From assembly GCA_002348545.1 (NCBI GenBank), contig DEBM01000013.1:1-37561 (forward strand): 37,561 nt of DNA. The letters run 5' to 3'. The translations under genes were made by a program, and so were the position numbers. Of this stretch, positions 7,641 through 16,316 are shown one piece after another. This DNA comes from Balneolaceae bacterium UBA2956. GTDB lineage: Bacteria; Bacteroidota; Rhodothermia; Balneolales; Balneolaceae. Under the pieces are notes generated by a model. That model was not told the origin of the DNA and searched no databases. It worked only from the letters and a program-made list of their open reading frames with translations. How positions within the stretch are numbered: position 1 is the first letter of the stretch; each line of letters starts with the position of its first letter.

Positions 7641-9014
7641 ATGACGACTAACGAATTTATTGAGCAGCGTAAAGAGCACTTCTTAGATGAACTATTCACC
7701 TTTCTAAGGATACCGAGTGTAAGTACCGATTCGTCCAAAAAAATAGCGGTAGAACAGGCAGCAGATTTTTTGCTAAGCCAGCTTAATTTGTTGAAGCTTT
7801 CACAAGTAGAACGCTATGAAACGCAGGGGCACCCCATCGTATATGGGGAACATTGTCCTTTTGATGAACGGCCCACAGTTTTAATTTATGGCCACTATGA
7901 TGTTCAACCCTCTGATCCAGATCACCTCTGGGATAGTCCCCCTTTTGAGCCGACGCTTAAAAATGGTAAAATTTATGCTCGTGGAGCCAGTGACGATAAA
8001 GGGCAATCCTTCACCCATATAAAAGCTCTGCAATCACTTATAGAAACTAACGGCAGTATCCCTGTTAACGTCAAAATTCTACTAGAAGGAGAAGAGGAAA
8101 TTGGGTCACCCAATTTGGTCCCCTTTATTGAATCACATAAGGACATGCTAAAGTGTGATATGGTCCTTATTTCTGATACCTCCATGTTTGGACTCGATCA
8201 ACCATCTATTACTTTTGGCCTTCGAGGATTAGCTTACATGGAAATTGAGGTTGTAGGCCCGAATAGAGATTTACATTCTGGGGTCTATGGAGGAGCTGTG
8301 GAAAATCCTCTGAATGTACTTTGTGAAATCATTGCTCAGCTGAAGGACAAAGATGGCGTTGTTCAAATTCCCGGATTTTATGACAAAGTGGAAGACTTAA
8401 CACTAGAAGACCGAAAGGCAATGGCTGATTTACCCTTTGACGAAACAGCTTATAAATCTTCCTTAGACGTGGATGCTGTTCACGGTGAAAAAGGGTACAG
8501 TACACTTGAACGGGCTTCTGCTAGACCTACCCTCGATGTTAATGGCATATGGGGCGGTTATCAAGGAGAGGGGGCTAAAACAGTTCTTCCCTCTAAAGCT
8601 AATGCCAAAATTAGTATGCGGCTAGTACCCAACCAAGACCCTCATGACATTGCCCGTTTATTTGAACAACAAGTTTTGTCCTTAGCTCCTGAGACAGTAA
8701 AAGTAAGGGTGACGGAGCATCATGGTGGATATGCTTCACGCACTGACTTGAATTTTTACGGTTTAAAAGCAGCAGCCACAGCGTTTGAGGAGGTCTACGA
8801 GACCCCGGTTCTTTTTTCCATGGAAGGCGGATCTATTCCCATTGTGGCTGATTTTAAACGGGTGTTAGGAGCTGAATCCATACTTATGGGATTTGGCGTA
8901 ACCAGCGATGCTATTCATTCGCCCAATGAATCGTTTCATGTGAAAGATTTTTACAGGGGGATAAAAACGTCTGCTCGATTTTTCAAATTGTTAGCAGAAG
9001 ATGCTGTCTCTTGA
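7641..9014 (+). CDS. M20 family metallodipeptidase (carnosinase-like)
   Basis: Cytoplasmic two-metal dipeptidase of peptidase family M20, 457 residues, without signal peptide. Metal ligands and catalytic residues are visible: H85 and D87 in YGHYDVQP, bridging D118 in GASDDKGQ, the general base/ligand pair E151-E152 in LEGEEEIGSPN, the Asp in SDTSMFG, and the late His in AIHSPNESFH. A lid/dimerisation domain lies at about 205-370, with GPNRDLHSGVYGGAV at its start. This is the CNDP/DUG1-like group, which cleaves dipeptides with broad specificity. The substrate cannot be read from the sequence. It is preceded by 116 bases without a gene and followed 90 bases later by an amidohydrolase. Confidence 0.9.
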   Translation: MTTNEFIEQRKEHFLDELFTFLRIPSVSTDSSKKIAVEQAADFLLSQLNLLKLSQVERYETQGHPIVYGEHCPFDERPTVLIYGHYDVQPSDPDHLWDSPPFEPTLKNGKIYARGASDDKGQSFTHIKALQSLIETNGSIPVNVKILLEGEEEIGSPNLVPFIESHKDMLKCDMVLISDTSMFGLDQPSITFGLRGLAYMEIEVVGPNRDLHSGVYGGAVENPLNVLCEIIAQLKDKDGVVQIPGFYDKVEDLTLEDRKAMADLPFDETAYKSSLDVDAVHGEKGYSTLERASARPTLDVNGIWGGYQGEGAKTVLPSKANAKISMRLVPNQDPHDIARLFEQQVLSLAPETVKVRVTEHHGGYASRTDLNFYGLKAAATAFEEVYETPVLFSMEGGSIPIVADFKRVLGAESILMGFGVTSDAIHSPNESFHVKDFYRGIKTSARFFKLLAEDAVS

Positions 9015-9104
9015 TTTATTAGAGAAAATATTCCGCTTTTCTATTTACATAAACGAGTTACTTTAACACGTGTTTTTATTAACATCAACCAGAATAAAGC
9101 TGTC

Positions 9105-10685
9105 ATGAAAAATTTCATAGTCCTTCTATTATCATTATTACCCTTGTCATTGTTTGCCCAAATGCCCAATGCGCCCGAACGTGGTGAAGGTGATGGTCCG
9201 TTTGACCGACTCATTATACGGGGAGTTCATCTTATTGATGGCACAGGTTCTCCTGCAAATGGGCCAGTAGATGTAGTAGTGGAAGGAAATGTAATTAGTA
9301 GTATTCGAACGGTTGGTTACCCAGGATTGCCCATTAATGAACAACGGCGACCCCAAGCCGATAAGAATACCAAGATAATTGACGCTACGGGTATGTATAT
9401 GCTGCCAGGTTTTTTTGATATGCATGCCCATACAGGTGGCGGAGCGCAAGGCACGGTACCTGAATATGTATACAAGCTTTGGTTAGCCCATGGGATTACG
9501 TCTATACGTGAACCTGGCTCAGGTAATGGAATGGAATGGACATTACGGCATAAGCAGCTTAGTGAAAAGAATGAAATTACAGCACCTCGTATCTCTGCTT
9601 GGATTGGTTTTGGAAATAGTTTTGGTCGCCCGATTATCACACCAGAAGATGCACGTGAATGGGTAAAAATGATTGACGATGCTGGCGCAGATGGGATTAA
9701 ATTTTTTGGCGCAAGCCCTGAAGTTTATGCTGCAGCAATTGATGAAGCAAACCAACGGGGGCTTGGAACTATGACTCATCACGCGCAGACCCGTGTAGTG
9801 TACAATAATGCTCTTCGGTCCGCTCAATTGGGATTGACTAGTATGACCCATTGGTATGGACTACCGGAGTCTCTTTTTGAAGATCGTATCATTCAAAATT
9901 ATCCTTTGGATTACAATTATAATAACGAACAACATAGGTTCGAGGAAGCTGGTAAATTATGGGCTCAAGCAGCTGAACCCTATTCGGAGAAGTGGAATGC
10001 CGTGATGAATGAAATGCTTGAATTAGATTTTACGCTAAATCCTACTTTTACAATTTATGAAGCTAATAGAAGTTTAATGACTCAGCGCCGCGCAGAATGG
10101 CATGAACGATACACTCTTCCTTCTTTATGGCGATTTTACGAACCTAGCCGAATTTCACACGGTTCGTATTGGCTTAATTGGGGGACCGAGCAGGAAATTG
10201 AATGGAAAGAAAATTTTCAGCTCTGGATGGAGTTTGTAAATGAATATAAAAATAGAGGAGGTCGCGTGACCTTGGGTTCAGATGCAGGATACATCTATAA
10301 GTTATACGGATTTGGATATATTCAAGAAATGGAGCTTATGCGAGAAGCCGGTTTCCATCCTTTAGAGATATTCCAATCAGCCTCATTAAAGGGGGCAGAA
10401 GTTCTTGAGGTAGATGATAAACTTGGAACCATTGAAATAGGTAAATTGGCTGACATGGTAATTGTAGATGCTAATCCTATGGCAAACTTAAAGGTACTAT
10501 ATGGAACTGGTGCTATACTAGTAAACGAAAACAATGAAGTTACTCGCCATGGCGGGGTTGTATATACTATCAAAGATGGAATCGTTTTTGATGCCAAGGC
10601 ACTCTTAAAAGATGTGGCCGATATGGTTAAGACAGCAAAGGAGAATGAAGGGACGGATATCACCCAACCAGGTCTAGATTATTAA
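9105..10685 (+). CDS. Secreted metal-dependent amidohydrolase
   Basis: 526-residue amidohydrolase-superfamily protein with a clear signal peptide (residues 1-19, ending SLFAQ), so it acts in the periplasm or outside the cell. The TIM-barrel metal-site motifs are all present: H107 and H109 in DMHAHTGGG, candidate carboxylated K199 in DGIKFFG, H226 (or H225) in MTHHAQ, H249 in MTHWYG and D393 in LGSDAGY. A flanking beta-sandwich is formed by both ends, the C-terminal part with LGTIEIGKLADMVIVDANP. Secreted members of this imidazolonepropionase/prolidase-like group are common in Bacteroidota and often of unknown substrate; cyclic amides and peptides are possible. It is convergent with the tolC-like gene, 20 bases away. 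Confidence 0.88.
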   Translation: MKNFIVLLLSLLPLSLFAQMPNAPERGEGDGPFDRLIIRGVHLIDGTGSPANGPVDVVVEGNVISSIRTVGYPGLPINEQRRPQADKNTKIIDATGMYMLPGFFDMHAHTGGGAQGTVPEYVYKLWLAHGITSIREPGSGNGMEWTLRHKQLSEKNEITAPRISAWIGFGNSFGRPIITPEDAREWVKMIDDAGADGIKFFGASPEVYAAAIDEANQRGLGTMTHHAQTRVVYNNALRSAQLGLTSMTHWYGLPESLFEDRIIQNYPLDYNYNNEQHRFEEAGKLWAQAAEPYSEKWNAVMNEMLELDFTLNPTFTIYEANRSLMTQRRAEWHERYTLPSLWRFYEPSRISHGSYWLNWGTEQEIEWKENFQLWMEFVNEYKNRGGRVTLGSDAGYIYKLYGFGYIQEMELMREAGFHPLEIFQSASLKGAEVLEVDDKLGTIEIGKLADMVIVDANPMANLKVLYGTGAILVNENNEVTRHGGVVYTIKDGIVFDAKALLKDVADMVKTAKENEGTDITQPGLDY

Positions 10686-10705
10686 AGGTAGGCTAAGTGC
10701 ACCGC

Positions 10706-12226
10706 TCAAAATTCTGTATTATATAGTATGGGCTCATCTTGTTCAAAATCGTATAAGGTGAGCCTTCTTAAATTATAATACCCTGTCCAATAGGAACGTA
10801 ATGATTGGATATAATTTCGGCGAGCACCATCTTTTTCATTCTGCGCAATAAAAAGATTAGTTATATCAATTCGGCCTATCAAGTATCGATTTTTAGATAC
10901 GTCGTAGCGACGCGTAGCTATCTCATCAGAAATTCTGGCTAATTCGACCTGATCCCGAAGTTGTGGGAACTCTCTTACTGTACTTTTTATACTGAGCTCA
11001 AACTGCCTTTTTTGGTAATCAATTGTGTTGGCTGTTTCCATTTGATCATTTCGAGCAGACTTAATTTCAGCCATATTTTTACCCCAGTTAAAAATTGGAA
11101 TCTCAAAACCTAAGCTAAAAAATTGTCGGTTTTGTGAATCTTCATATAATTGATCAAAATCTGGCGATGTTTGGTTTAAACCGAAGCTAGCTTCAAGGGT
11201 AGCCGAAAGCCCGGTAGATTTTCTGGTTTGATCATAGGTTTGGTCCGCGAGTAATTCGTTGAGTTCGAACTGAAGTGCAGTAGAGTTATTTTCACGGGCC
11301 AACTCATAGACCTGCTCAACATCTAAGCCAAAAGAAGAGGCGACACTTGGGAGAATAATTACCAAAATTTCATCGTCATCTAAACCTAATAAAGCTTTGA
11401 ATTCTTCCTCAATACGCAAATAATTAATTCGAGCGGTTGTCAGCGAGTTCCGTGCATTTCGAAACTCGAGTTCACTTTGCAAGAGCTCATTTTCTGCAAT
11501 ACTACCCACTTGAAAACGCCCTTGAGATATATTATAAATAGAATCATTCACCGTTACGTTGAACTCTGCTACTTCCACATTTATTTTGGCTAGAAGGAGG
11601 TCAAAAAAGCTTTGCGTCACAGTGAATGCTAGATTTTCTAAATCCTCTACATACTGCTTTTGAGCAATTCGATAACGAAGAGGTTCGGTAATGGCCCTCC
11701 ACTTGAGTGAGTTAAATTGATTCAAGGGTTGCCTATAGCTAGCAACAAGAGGAGTACTTTGCCATAAGTAGGTATTTTCACTTTCAAAAATACCTAGTCG
11801 GGTAAGCCCAGATGATAAAGAAAGACGACCTCCTGTGGGCATTATATCCTGATCAATTGAAACTCCTAAAGATGCCTCAGATTGGGTTCTTGAAGAAAAA
11901 GTTACACTACCATCGTCTAATATATTAGAGAAAATAGACTTATTGTAATTAGGCGCATCACCGGTCAAGCTAATGCTGGGCAGTAAATCGGCTCGAAAAC
12001 TTCGGAATCTCCACTTTGCTGATAATAACGCATAGCGAGCCGCCCTAGACAATGGACTGTTTAACTTGGCATATTCAATACTTTGTTCTAATCCAAACAC
12101 TCGAGTAGGCGAAGGGGTATCAACCGCTGCTGGTCCTACTTCTTGTATTATTTGGGCGTATGTATTAGGGCCATTAATTATGATTATAGATATAAGTAAA
12201 AGAGTGGGAAATATTGACTTATTCAT
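10706..12226 (-). CDS. TolC-family outer membrane efflux protein
   Basis: Outer membrane channel of a tripartite exporter. Starting at the ATG whose A is at 12226 gives a normal signal peptide (MNKSIFPTLLLISIIIINGPNTYAQ); a longer frame of 19 more codons lacks this property. The mature part has the duplicated TolC/OEP helical repeats, for example FGLEQSIEYAKLNSPLSRAA near the start, VTQSFFDLLLAKINVEVAEF and the second-repeat helix VELARISDEIATRRYDVSKN. About 506 residues, a normal length. The start overlaps the upstream permease stop by 8 bases, so the gene is translationally coupled as the third gene of the adaptor-permease-channel operon. Confidence 0.9.
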   Translation of the reverse strand: MNKSIFPTLLLISIIIINGPNTYAQIIQEVGPAAVDTPSPTRVFGLEQSIEYAKLNSPLSRAARYALLSAKWRFRSFRADLLPSISLTGDAPNYNKSIFSNILDDGSVTFSSRTQSEASLGVSIDQDIMPTGGRLSLSSGLTRLGIFESENTYLWQSTPLVASYRQPLNQFNSLKWRAITEPLRYRIAQKQYVEDLENLAFTVTQSFFDLLLAKINVEVAEFNVTVNDSIYNISQGRFQVGSIAENELLQSELEFRNARNSLTTARINYLRIEEEFKALLGLDDDEILVIILPSVASSFGLDVEQVYELARENNSTALQFELNELLADQTYDQTRKSTGLSATLEASFGLNQTSPDFDQLYEDSQNRQFFSLGFEIPIFNWGKNMAEIKSARNDQMETANTIDYQKRQFELSIKSTVREFPQLRDQVELARISDEIATRRYDVSKNRYLIGRIDITNLFIAQNEKDGARRNYIQSLRSYWTGYYNLRRLTLYDFEQDEPILYNTEF

Positions 12227-13604
12227 GGCGTAGTGCATGTACAGGATCTTGTTGAGCAGCTCTTCGGGCAGGCATAAATCCAAATATTACCCCAATTATC
12301 AAGGCCACCCCAAATGAAATAATAATAGAAAACGGACTTACAATAGTTGCAATATCAGCAGTCCATTCAATTGCAAAACTAAATACCACTCCTAAAAATA
12401 TTCCGACCAGACCTCCACCTATGCTTAAGGCTAGAGATTCGGTTAAAAACTGTAGTTCGATGTCTTTCTTCTGTGCGCCCACAGCTAACCGTAGGCCTAT
12501 CTCTTTGTATCGTTCTACCACAGATGCCAACATAATATTCATGATACCAATCCCGCCAACAATTAGAGAAATGGAGGCTATGGAGGACAATACAATGTTA
12601 AAAATACGCTTGGTTCGTTGCTCTTGTTGAAGTAACTGTTCTGGGACAATAATTTCATAATCAACCACCCCATTATGACGGCGCTTAAGCATCCTAGATA
12701 GTACTTCTGCAATAGATACACTGTAGTCAGAGTCACTTACTCTAACAATTACTTTATCGAGTTGATGGTAATTAATTGTCCCAGAATCTTCTTTATCATC
12801 ATCTGAGCTAACCCCTCCTTGTAAACCAACTAACCCTCCTCTAAAACCCCCAACTCCACTTACATCAATGTCATCTTTTGTAACCAAAGCTCTATTTTTA
12901 AATCGAAGTATTACTGTTGTAATAGGAGCAAAAATATCAAGATTATAATTACGAATACCTAAGCGTTCAATATTTTCTGTACTCAATTCTTTTTTTTGTA
13001 GTACCCCAACTACAGTAAGCCATAAGTTTCCTATCTTTATCTTTTTTCCGATGGGATTTTCACCGGGAAAAAATTTGGTTTTAACATCATAACCAATAAC
13101 GCAAACGGGTTCTACTCGCTCGATTTGAGAGTGGTTGAAGTTATTCCCTTCAATTATATCAAAGCTGTTTATATCAAAATACTCCTCACTAACTCCCACA
13201 ATTTTTCCACTTCTCATCCTCGCTTTACGTATAAAATTGGATTCGAATACGATTTCGGGGCTAATGTATTCAACCTCTGGAATTAACTTACGGATACTTT
13301 CGATGTCGTGTAATGTTAGACCTGGAGAATACTTGTTAGACTCTCCCTCCCCATTATCTTGCCCAAGTTTTCCTTCTGTTTGCTCAAGTATAGGCTGAAT
13401 AATTATATTATTCGTACCTAAGAGCTCCATTTGACTTAAAACTTCTTGTTGTGCGCCACTGCCAATAGCCAACATCGCTATAACCGAAGCTACCCCGAAA
13501 ATAATACCTAATGAGGTCAGCAGTGCGCGCAGCTTATTTCTTTGAACAGCTTCTAAAGCAATATTCAAATTATATAAAAGTTTTTGACTATTAATATAAC
13601 TCAT
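12219..13604 (-). CDS. MacB-type ABC transporter permease (FtsX domain)
   Basis: 461-residue inner membrane permease. A first membrane helix (about 26-50, LLTSLGIIFGVASVIAMLAIG) is followed by a periplasmic MacB core domain (about 55-315), with GGGxx-type flexible stretches around 255-270. Three C-terminal helices make up the FtsX domain (about 335-450, containing SLIVGGIGIMNIMLASVVERYKEIGLRLAVGA, the hallmark ERxxEIGLRxAxGA). It ends with PARRAAQQDPVHALRHE, typical of MacB. Unlike E. coli MacB there is no fused ATPase domain, and no ATPase gene is next to it. It starts 5 bases after the adaptor gene. Substrates of such systems are peptides, lipids or antibiotics; which one is not evident. 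Confidence 0.9.
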   Translation of the reverse strand: MSYINSQKLLYNLNIALEAVQRNKLRALLTSLGIIFGVASVIAMLAIGSGAQQEVLSQMELLGTNNIIIQPILEQTEGKLGQDNGEGESNKYSPGLTLHDIESIRKLIPEVEYISPEIVFESNFIRKARMRSGKIVGVSEEYFDINSFDIIEGNNFNHSQIERVEPVCVIGYDVKTKFFPGENPIGKKIKIGNLWLTVVGVLQKKELSTENIERLGIRNYNLDIFAPITTVILRFKNRALVTKDDIDVSGVGGFRGGLVGLQGGVSSDDDKEDSGTINYHQLDKVIVRVSDSDYSVSIAEVLSRMLKRRHNGVVDYEIIVPEQLLQQEQRTKRIFNIVLSSIASISLIVGGIGIMNIMLASVVERYKEIGLRLAVGAQKKDIELQFLTESLALSIGGGLVGIFLGVVFSFAIEWTADIATIVSPFSIIISFGVALIIGVIFGFMPARRAAQQDPVHALRHE

Positions 13605-13609
13605 TGGAC

Positions 13610-14866
13610 TTACTTGACCCCATCTGATGATATACGGATTTGCTCTATGCCAGATGTATCTAAAGGCACACTTAAGTACAATTCATCTTTGTCATTTAAT
13701 CCTCTTTTTATAATAACTTCGTTTTCATTAACCAATCCTATCTCCACTTCTTGCAGTACCATATCCAAACCCTCTCGTTTGTATACAAATGTTGATGAGT
13801 CCTCTGCGTGTATGGTTTCTAAAGGTATTGATAATACATTCTCCACTGAGGCGATTTTTATTCGATTACTGGTGGTCATGGCAGGGCGCAGTAAGCTATC
13901 CGACTCATTAATTTCAATGACTACTTCAAATACTTTTGAGTCATAGTTTTTACGTTGTTCGCCAATATTTGCCACATTCGTTACAATTCCGGTTAGCACT
14001 TTATCAGGTACTGCATCCAACCCTACTTGTACAACCTGACCCAACTCAATTTTTTGTATGTCTACTTCATTGACATAGGTCACAGATTCCATCACACTGA
14101 AATCCGGTAATTCCGCAACTACTGGACTCCAGGCACTAATCTGTCCCCCCTCAGCTATCTTAGAACCGTCCCTATTCCTACGGTAAATAATCATGCCTTG
14201 ATCAGGCGCATATACAGTAAACTGAGCCATGAGTTCTCTAATCTTAACAATTTCATTACTTTTTTTCTGTAACTCTGTCTCAACCTCGCGTAGTTGTGCT
14301 TCCGATTGTTTTACTTTAGTTTGATAGTTTTTGGTTTCCTGAGTTAATTGACGCTTTGCCCTATCTAATTCAATCTCCGCTTGTCTTTGTATAGCAGGTG
14401 ACTCATACCGGGACTGATCTACTTCTATCTGTCGTTCTTCTAAGGCAAATCGGAGATTAATTAAATTATCTCTAGCTTGCGACAACGTTAAAGTTGTATC
14501 TAATTGAACCTGGATTACCTGCGATTCCGCTGACTGTACATCCAACTGAGCATCCTGTAGTTTACCCATGATTTCAGATCGGTCTAATTCGGCTACAAAA
14601 TCACCCTTTTTTACAATACTCCCTTCTGGAACAAGTCGTTGAATTGGCATAGTATTCACCCGAAAATCTCGCGCGCCTTGTGGCCCTCTAATTTCAACAG
14701 AATTTTTTGCTCGAAGTTCTCCAGTCGTGGTTACATTTACTTCAAATTTTCCCACTCTAGGTGTGGTGTAAAGGTTAATATAATTGGTTGCTTCGCTTTG
14801 GTTAAGTAGCCATACAGCTAGTAGAATTAGTACAAAGCTGCCAAGTATCAGTATTCTTTTATTCAT
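13610..14866 (-). CDS. HlyD/MacA-family periplasmic adaptor
   Basis: 418-residue membrane fusion protein linking the inner-membrane permease to TolC. It has an N-terminal membrane anchor (about 4-22, RILILGSFVLILLAVWLLN), a first half-barrel/lipoyl part (GKFEVNVTTTGELRAKNSVEI; IVKKGDFVAELDRSEI), a long coiled-coil hairpin (about 95-215, with heptad-rich ESQVIQVQL... and QLREVETELQKKSNEI), then the second lipoyl half (FTVYAPDQGMIIY) and beta-barrel (VGLDAVPDKVLTGIVTNVAN). It is the first gene of the operon, with the permease and the TolC homologue right after it. The 165 bases upstream hold its promoter; nothing else is seen there. Confidence 0.9.
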   Translation of the reverse strand: MNKRILILGSFVLILLAVWLLNQSEATNYINLYTTPRVGKFEVNVTTTGELRAKNSVEIRGPQGARDFRVNTMPIQRLVPEGSIVKKGDFVAELDRSEIMGKLQDAQLDVQSAESQVIQVQLDTTLTLSQARDNLINLRFALEERQIEVDQSRYESPAIQRQAEIELDRAKRQLTQETKNYQTKVKQSEAQLREVETELQKKSNEIVKIRELMAQFTVYAPDQGMIIYRRNRDGSKIAEGGQISAWSPVVAELPDFSVMESVTYVNEVDIQKIELGQVVQVGLDAVPDKVLTGIVTNVANIGEQRKNYDSKVFEVVIEINESDSLLRPAMTTSNRIKIASVENVLSIPLETIHAEDSSTFVYKREGLDMVLQEVEIGLVNENEVIIKRGLNDKDELYLSVPLDTSGIEQIRISSDGVK

Positions 14867-15031
14867 GTAAAGAGAAATTGGTTATGAAGCGGTTTCTTAG
14901 AAATCTTTAAATAGTCTGCATGCCTTCTCAAAGGTTTATAACGAATTTTGACAGCTGATTAAAAATTTTATACTAAGAAACTAGTCGTATAAATATACAT
15001 TAGAGTATTTGCAACGGTTACACGATATATA

Positions 15032-15442
15032 TTATTTTACATTTAAGCCTGTCTTTAGGCTATAGGTAGTGGCAGATTGCGAGTAATCCAAAATAGTTTT
15101 TGGATTATTGTGTTCATCAACAACTACAACACAAGGTTGATGGATTTTTGCTTCCTCGGAAGTCATTTCTGCGTAGGCAATAACAATAATTCGATCACCT
15201 ACCTGAGTAAACCTGGCAGCGGCGCCATTTAAGCAACACACTCTAGAACCTCTCTCTCCTGGAATTGTATAAGTTTCTAATCGCTGTCCATTTGTGATGT
15301 TCAGTACCTGTACTTTTTCGTATGGGAGTAACTGAGCTTGGTCTAGTAAGTCTTGATCAATGGTTATACTACCCTCGTACATCAAGTTGGCTTCAGTGAC
15401 AACCATTTGGTGCAATTTAGATTTAAACATAGTTAGCTTCAT
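15032..15442 (-). CDS. panD: Aspartate 1-decarboxylase proenzyme
   Basis: Makes beta-alanine from L-aspartate for pantothenate synthesis. PanD is a pyruvoyl enzyme that cleaves itself between Gly and Ser. With the ATG at 15442 the cleavage site YEGS falls at G24-S25, exactly the classical numbering; a GTG one codon earlier is also open. Family motifs: KLHQMVVTEANLMYEGS, YTIPGERGSRVCCLNGAAA and GDRIIVIAYAEM. 136 residues, slightly longer than the usual 126. The start shares one base with the panC stop (TGATG), so the genes are coupled. PanC uses the product of PanD, so the two form a working pair. Confidence 0.95.
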   Translation of the reverse strand: MKLTMFKSKLHQMVVTEANLMYEGSITIDQDLLDQAQLLPYEKVQVLNITNGQRLETYTIPGERGSRVCCLNGAAARFTQVGDRIIVIAYAEMTSEEAKIHQPCVVVVDEHNNPKTILDYSQSATTYSLKTGLNVK

Positions 15443-16314
15443 CACGACTCTCCTTTGATCGATTTATTATTCGTAAAAATTACATTATCAATTAAACGAG
15501 CTTTACCTAAATAAGTAGCAGCAGCAATCAGATAACGCTGCCCAGCAATTAACTGATCTACAGGATGTAATTTTTCGATATCAAAAACACCAAAATAATC
15601 ATTTTGAAAGCCTGCTTCTGTTAAGTCTTGCTCCAATTTATTAAATATGGTGGTTAAGTCTTTCATTCCCTCTTCAATTTGATGTTTTGCCGAAATCAAG
15701 CTAGAATACAATAGTGGAGCTGACTTGCGTTGATTCGGACTCAAATAGGCATTTCTACTACTTAAGGCTAGGCCATCAGGTGCTCGTTCAATAGGGGCCA
15801 TAAGCAGCTCTAAACCGTGATTAAATTCTTCAACTAATGCTTCAATTACCTTGAACTGTTGATAATCTTTTTGTCCAAATATAGCTAAATCAGGCTCTAT
15901 AATATTAAATAACTTGTTTACAACTAATGCAATACCTTGGAAATATCCCGGACGTGATGCTCCATCTAGATATTTATTGAGTGTATGAACCTCTAAGCGA
16001 AAATAAAGTTCTTGATTATACATTATCTGCGTATCAGGAGTGAAAACCAAGGAAACTTCTTCTTGTTTACAAAAGCTGAGATCTTGCTCTAGCGAACGAG
16101 GATAAGTTGCAAAGTCTTCATTTGGAGCAAATTGTTTAGGATTCACATAAATAGATACCAGTACAACATCGGAATGCTTTTTTGCAAGTCGAATGAGAGA
16201 AAGATGACCATTATGTAATGCACCCATGGTGGGTACAAATGATACTTTTTTTCCTTCTTGCTTATAGCCCCGAATAATATTTCGAAGCTCAGGTATATGC
16301 CCAATAACTTGCAT
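15442..16314 (-). CDS. panC: Pantothenate synthetase
   Basis: ATP-dependent ligase joining pantoate and beta-alanine to pantothenate, the precursor of CoA; cytoplasmic. 290 residues, normal length. The nucleotidyltransferase-fold motifs are clear: FVPTMGALHNGHLSLI with the HxGH-type H34-N35-G36-H37, VSIYVNPKQFAPNEDF for pantoate binding, FGQKDYQQ, and the KMSKS-like loop LALSSRNAYLS. It begins 2 bases after the E2 acyltransferase stop and ends in a one-base overlap with panD, so all three genes very likely share one transcript. panB and panE are not in the window. Confidence 0.96.
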   Translation of the reverse strand: MQVIGHIPELRNIIRGYKQEGKKVSFVPTMGALHNGHLSLIRLAKKHSDVVLVSIYVNPKQFAPNEDFATYPRSLEQDLSFCKQEEVSLVFTPDTQIMYNQELYFRLEVHTLNKYLDGASRPGYFQGIALVVNKLFNIIEPDLAIFGQKDYQQFKVIEALVEEFNHGLELLMAPIERAPDGLALSSRNAYLSPNQRKSAPLLYSSLISAKHQIEEGMKDLTTIFNKLEQDLTEAGFQNDYFGVFDIEKLHPVDQLIAGQRYLIAAATYLGKARLIDNVIFTNNKSIKGES

Positions 16315-16316
16315 CT

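Noticed and set aside
14892..14981. GTTTCTTAG and CTAAGAAAC, a spaced 9-base inverted repeat upstream of the HlyD gene
   Set aside because: 72 bases apart in a 165-base AT-rich gap; such a pair is close to chance expectation and nothing else supports it.
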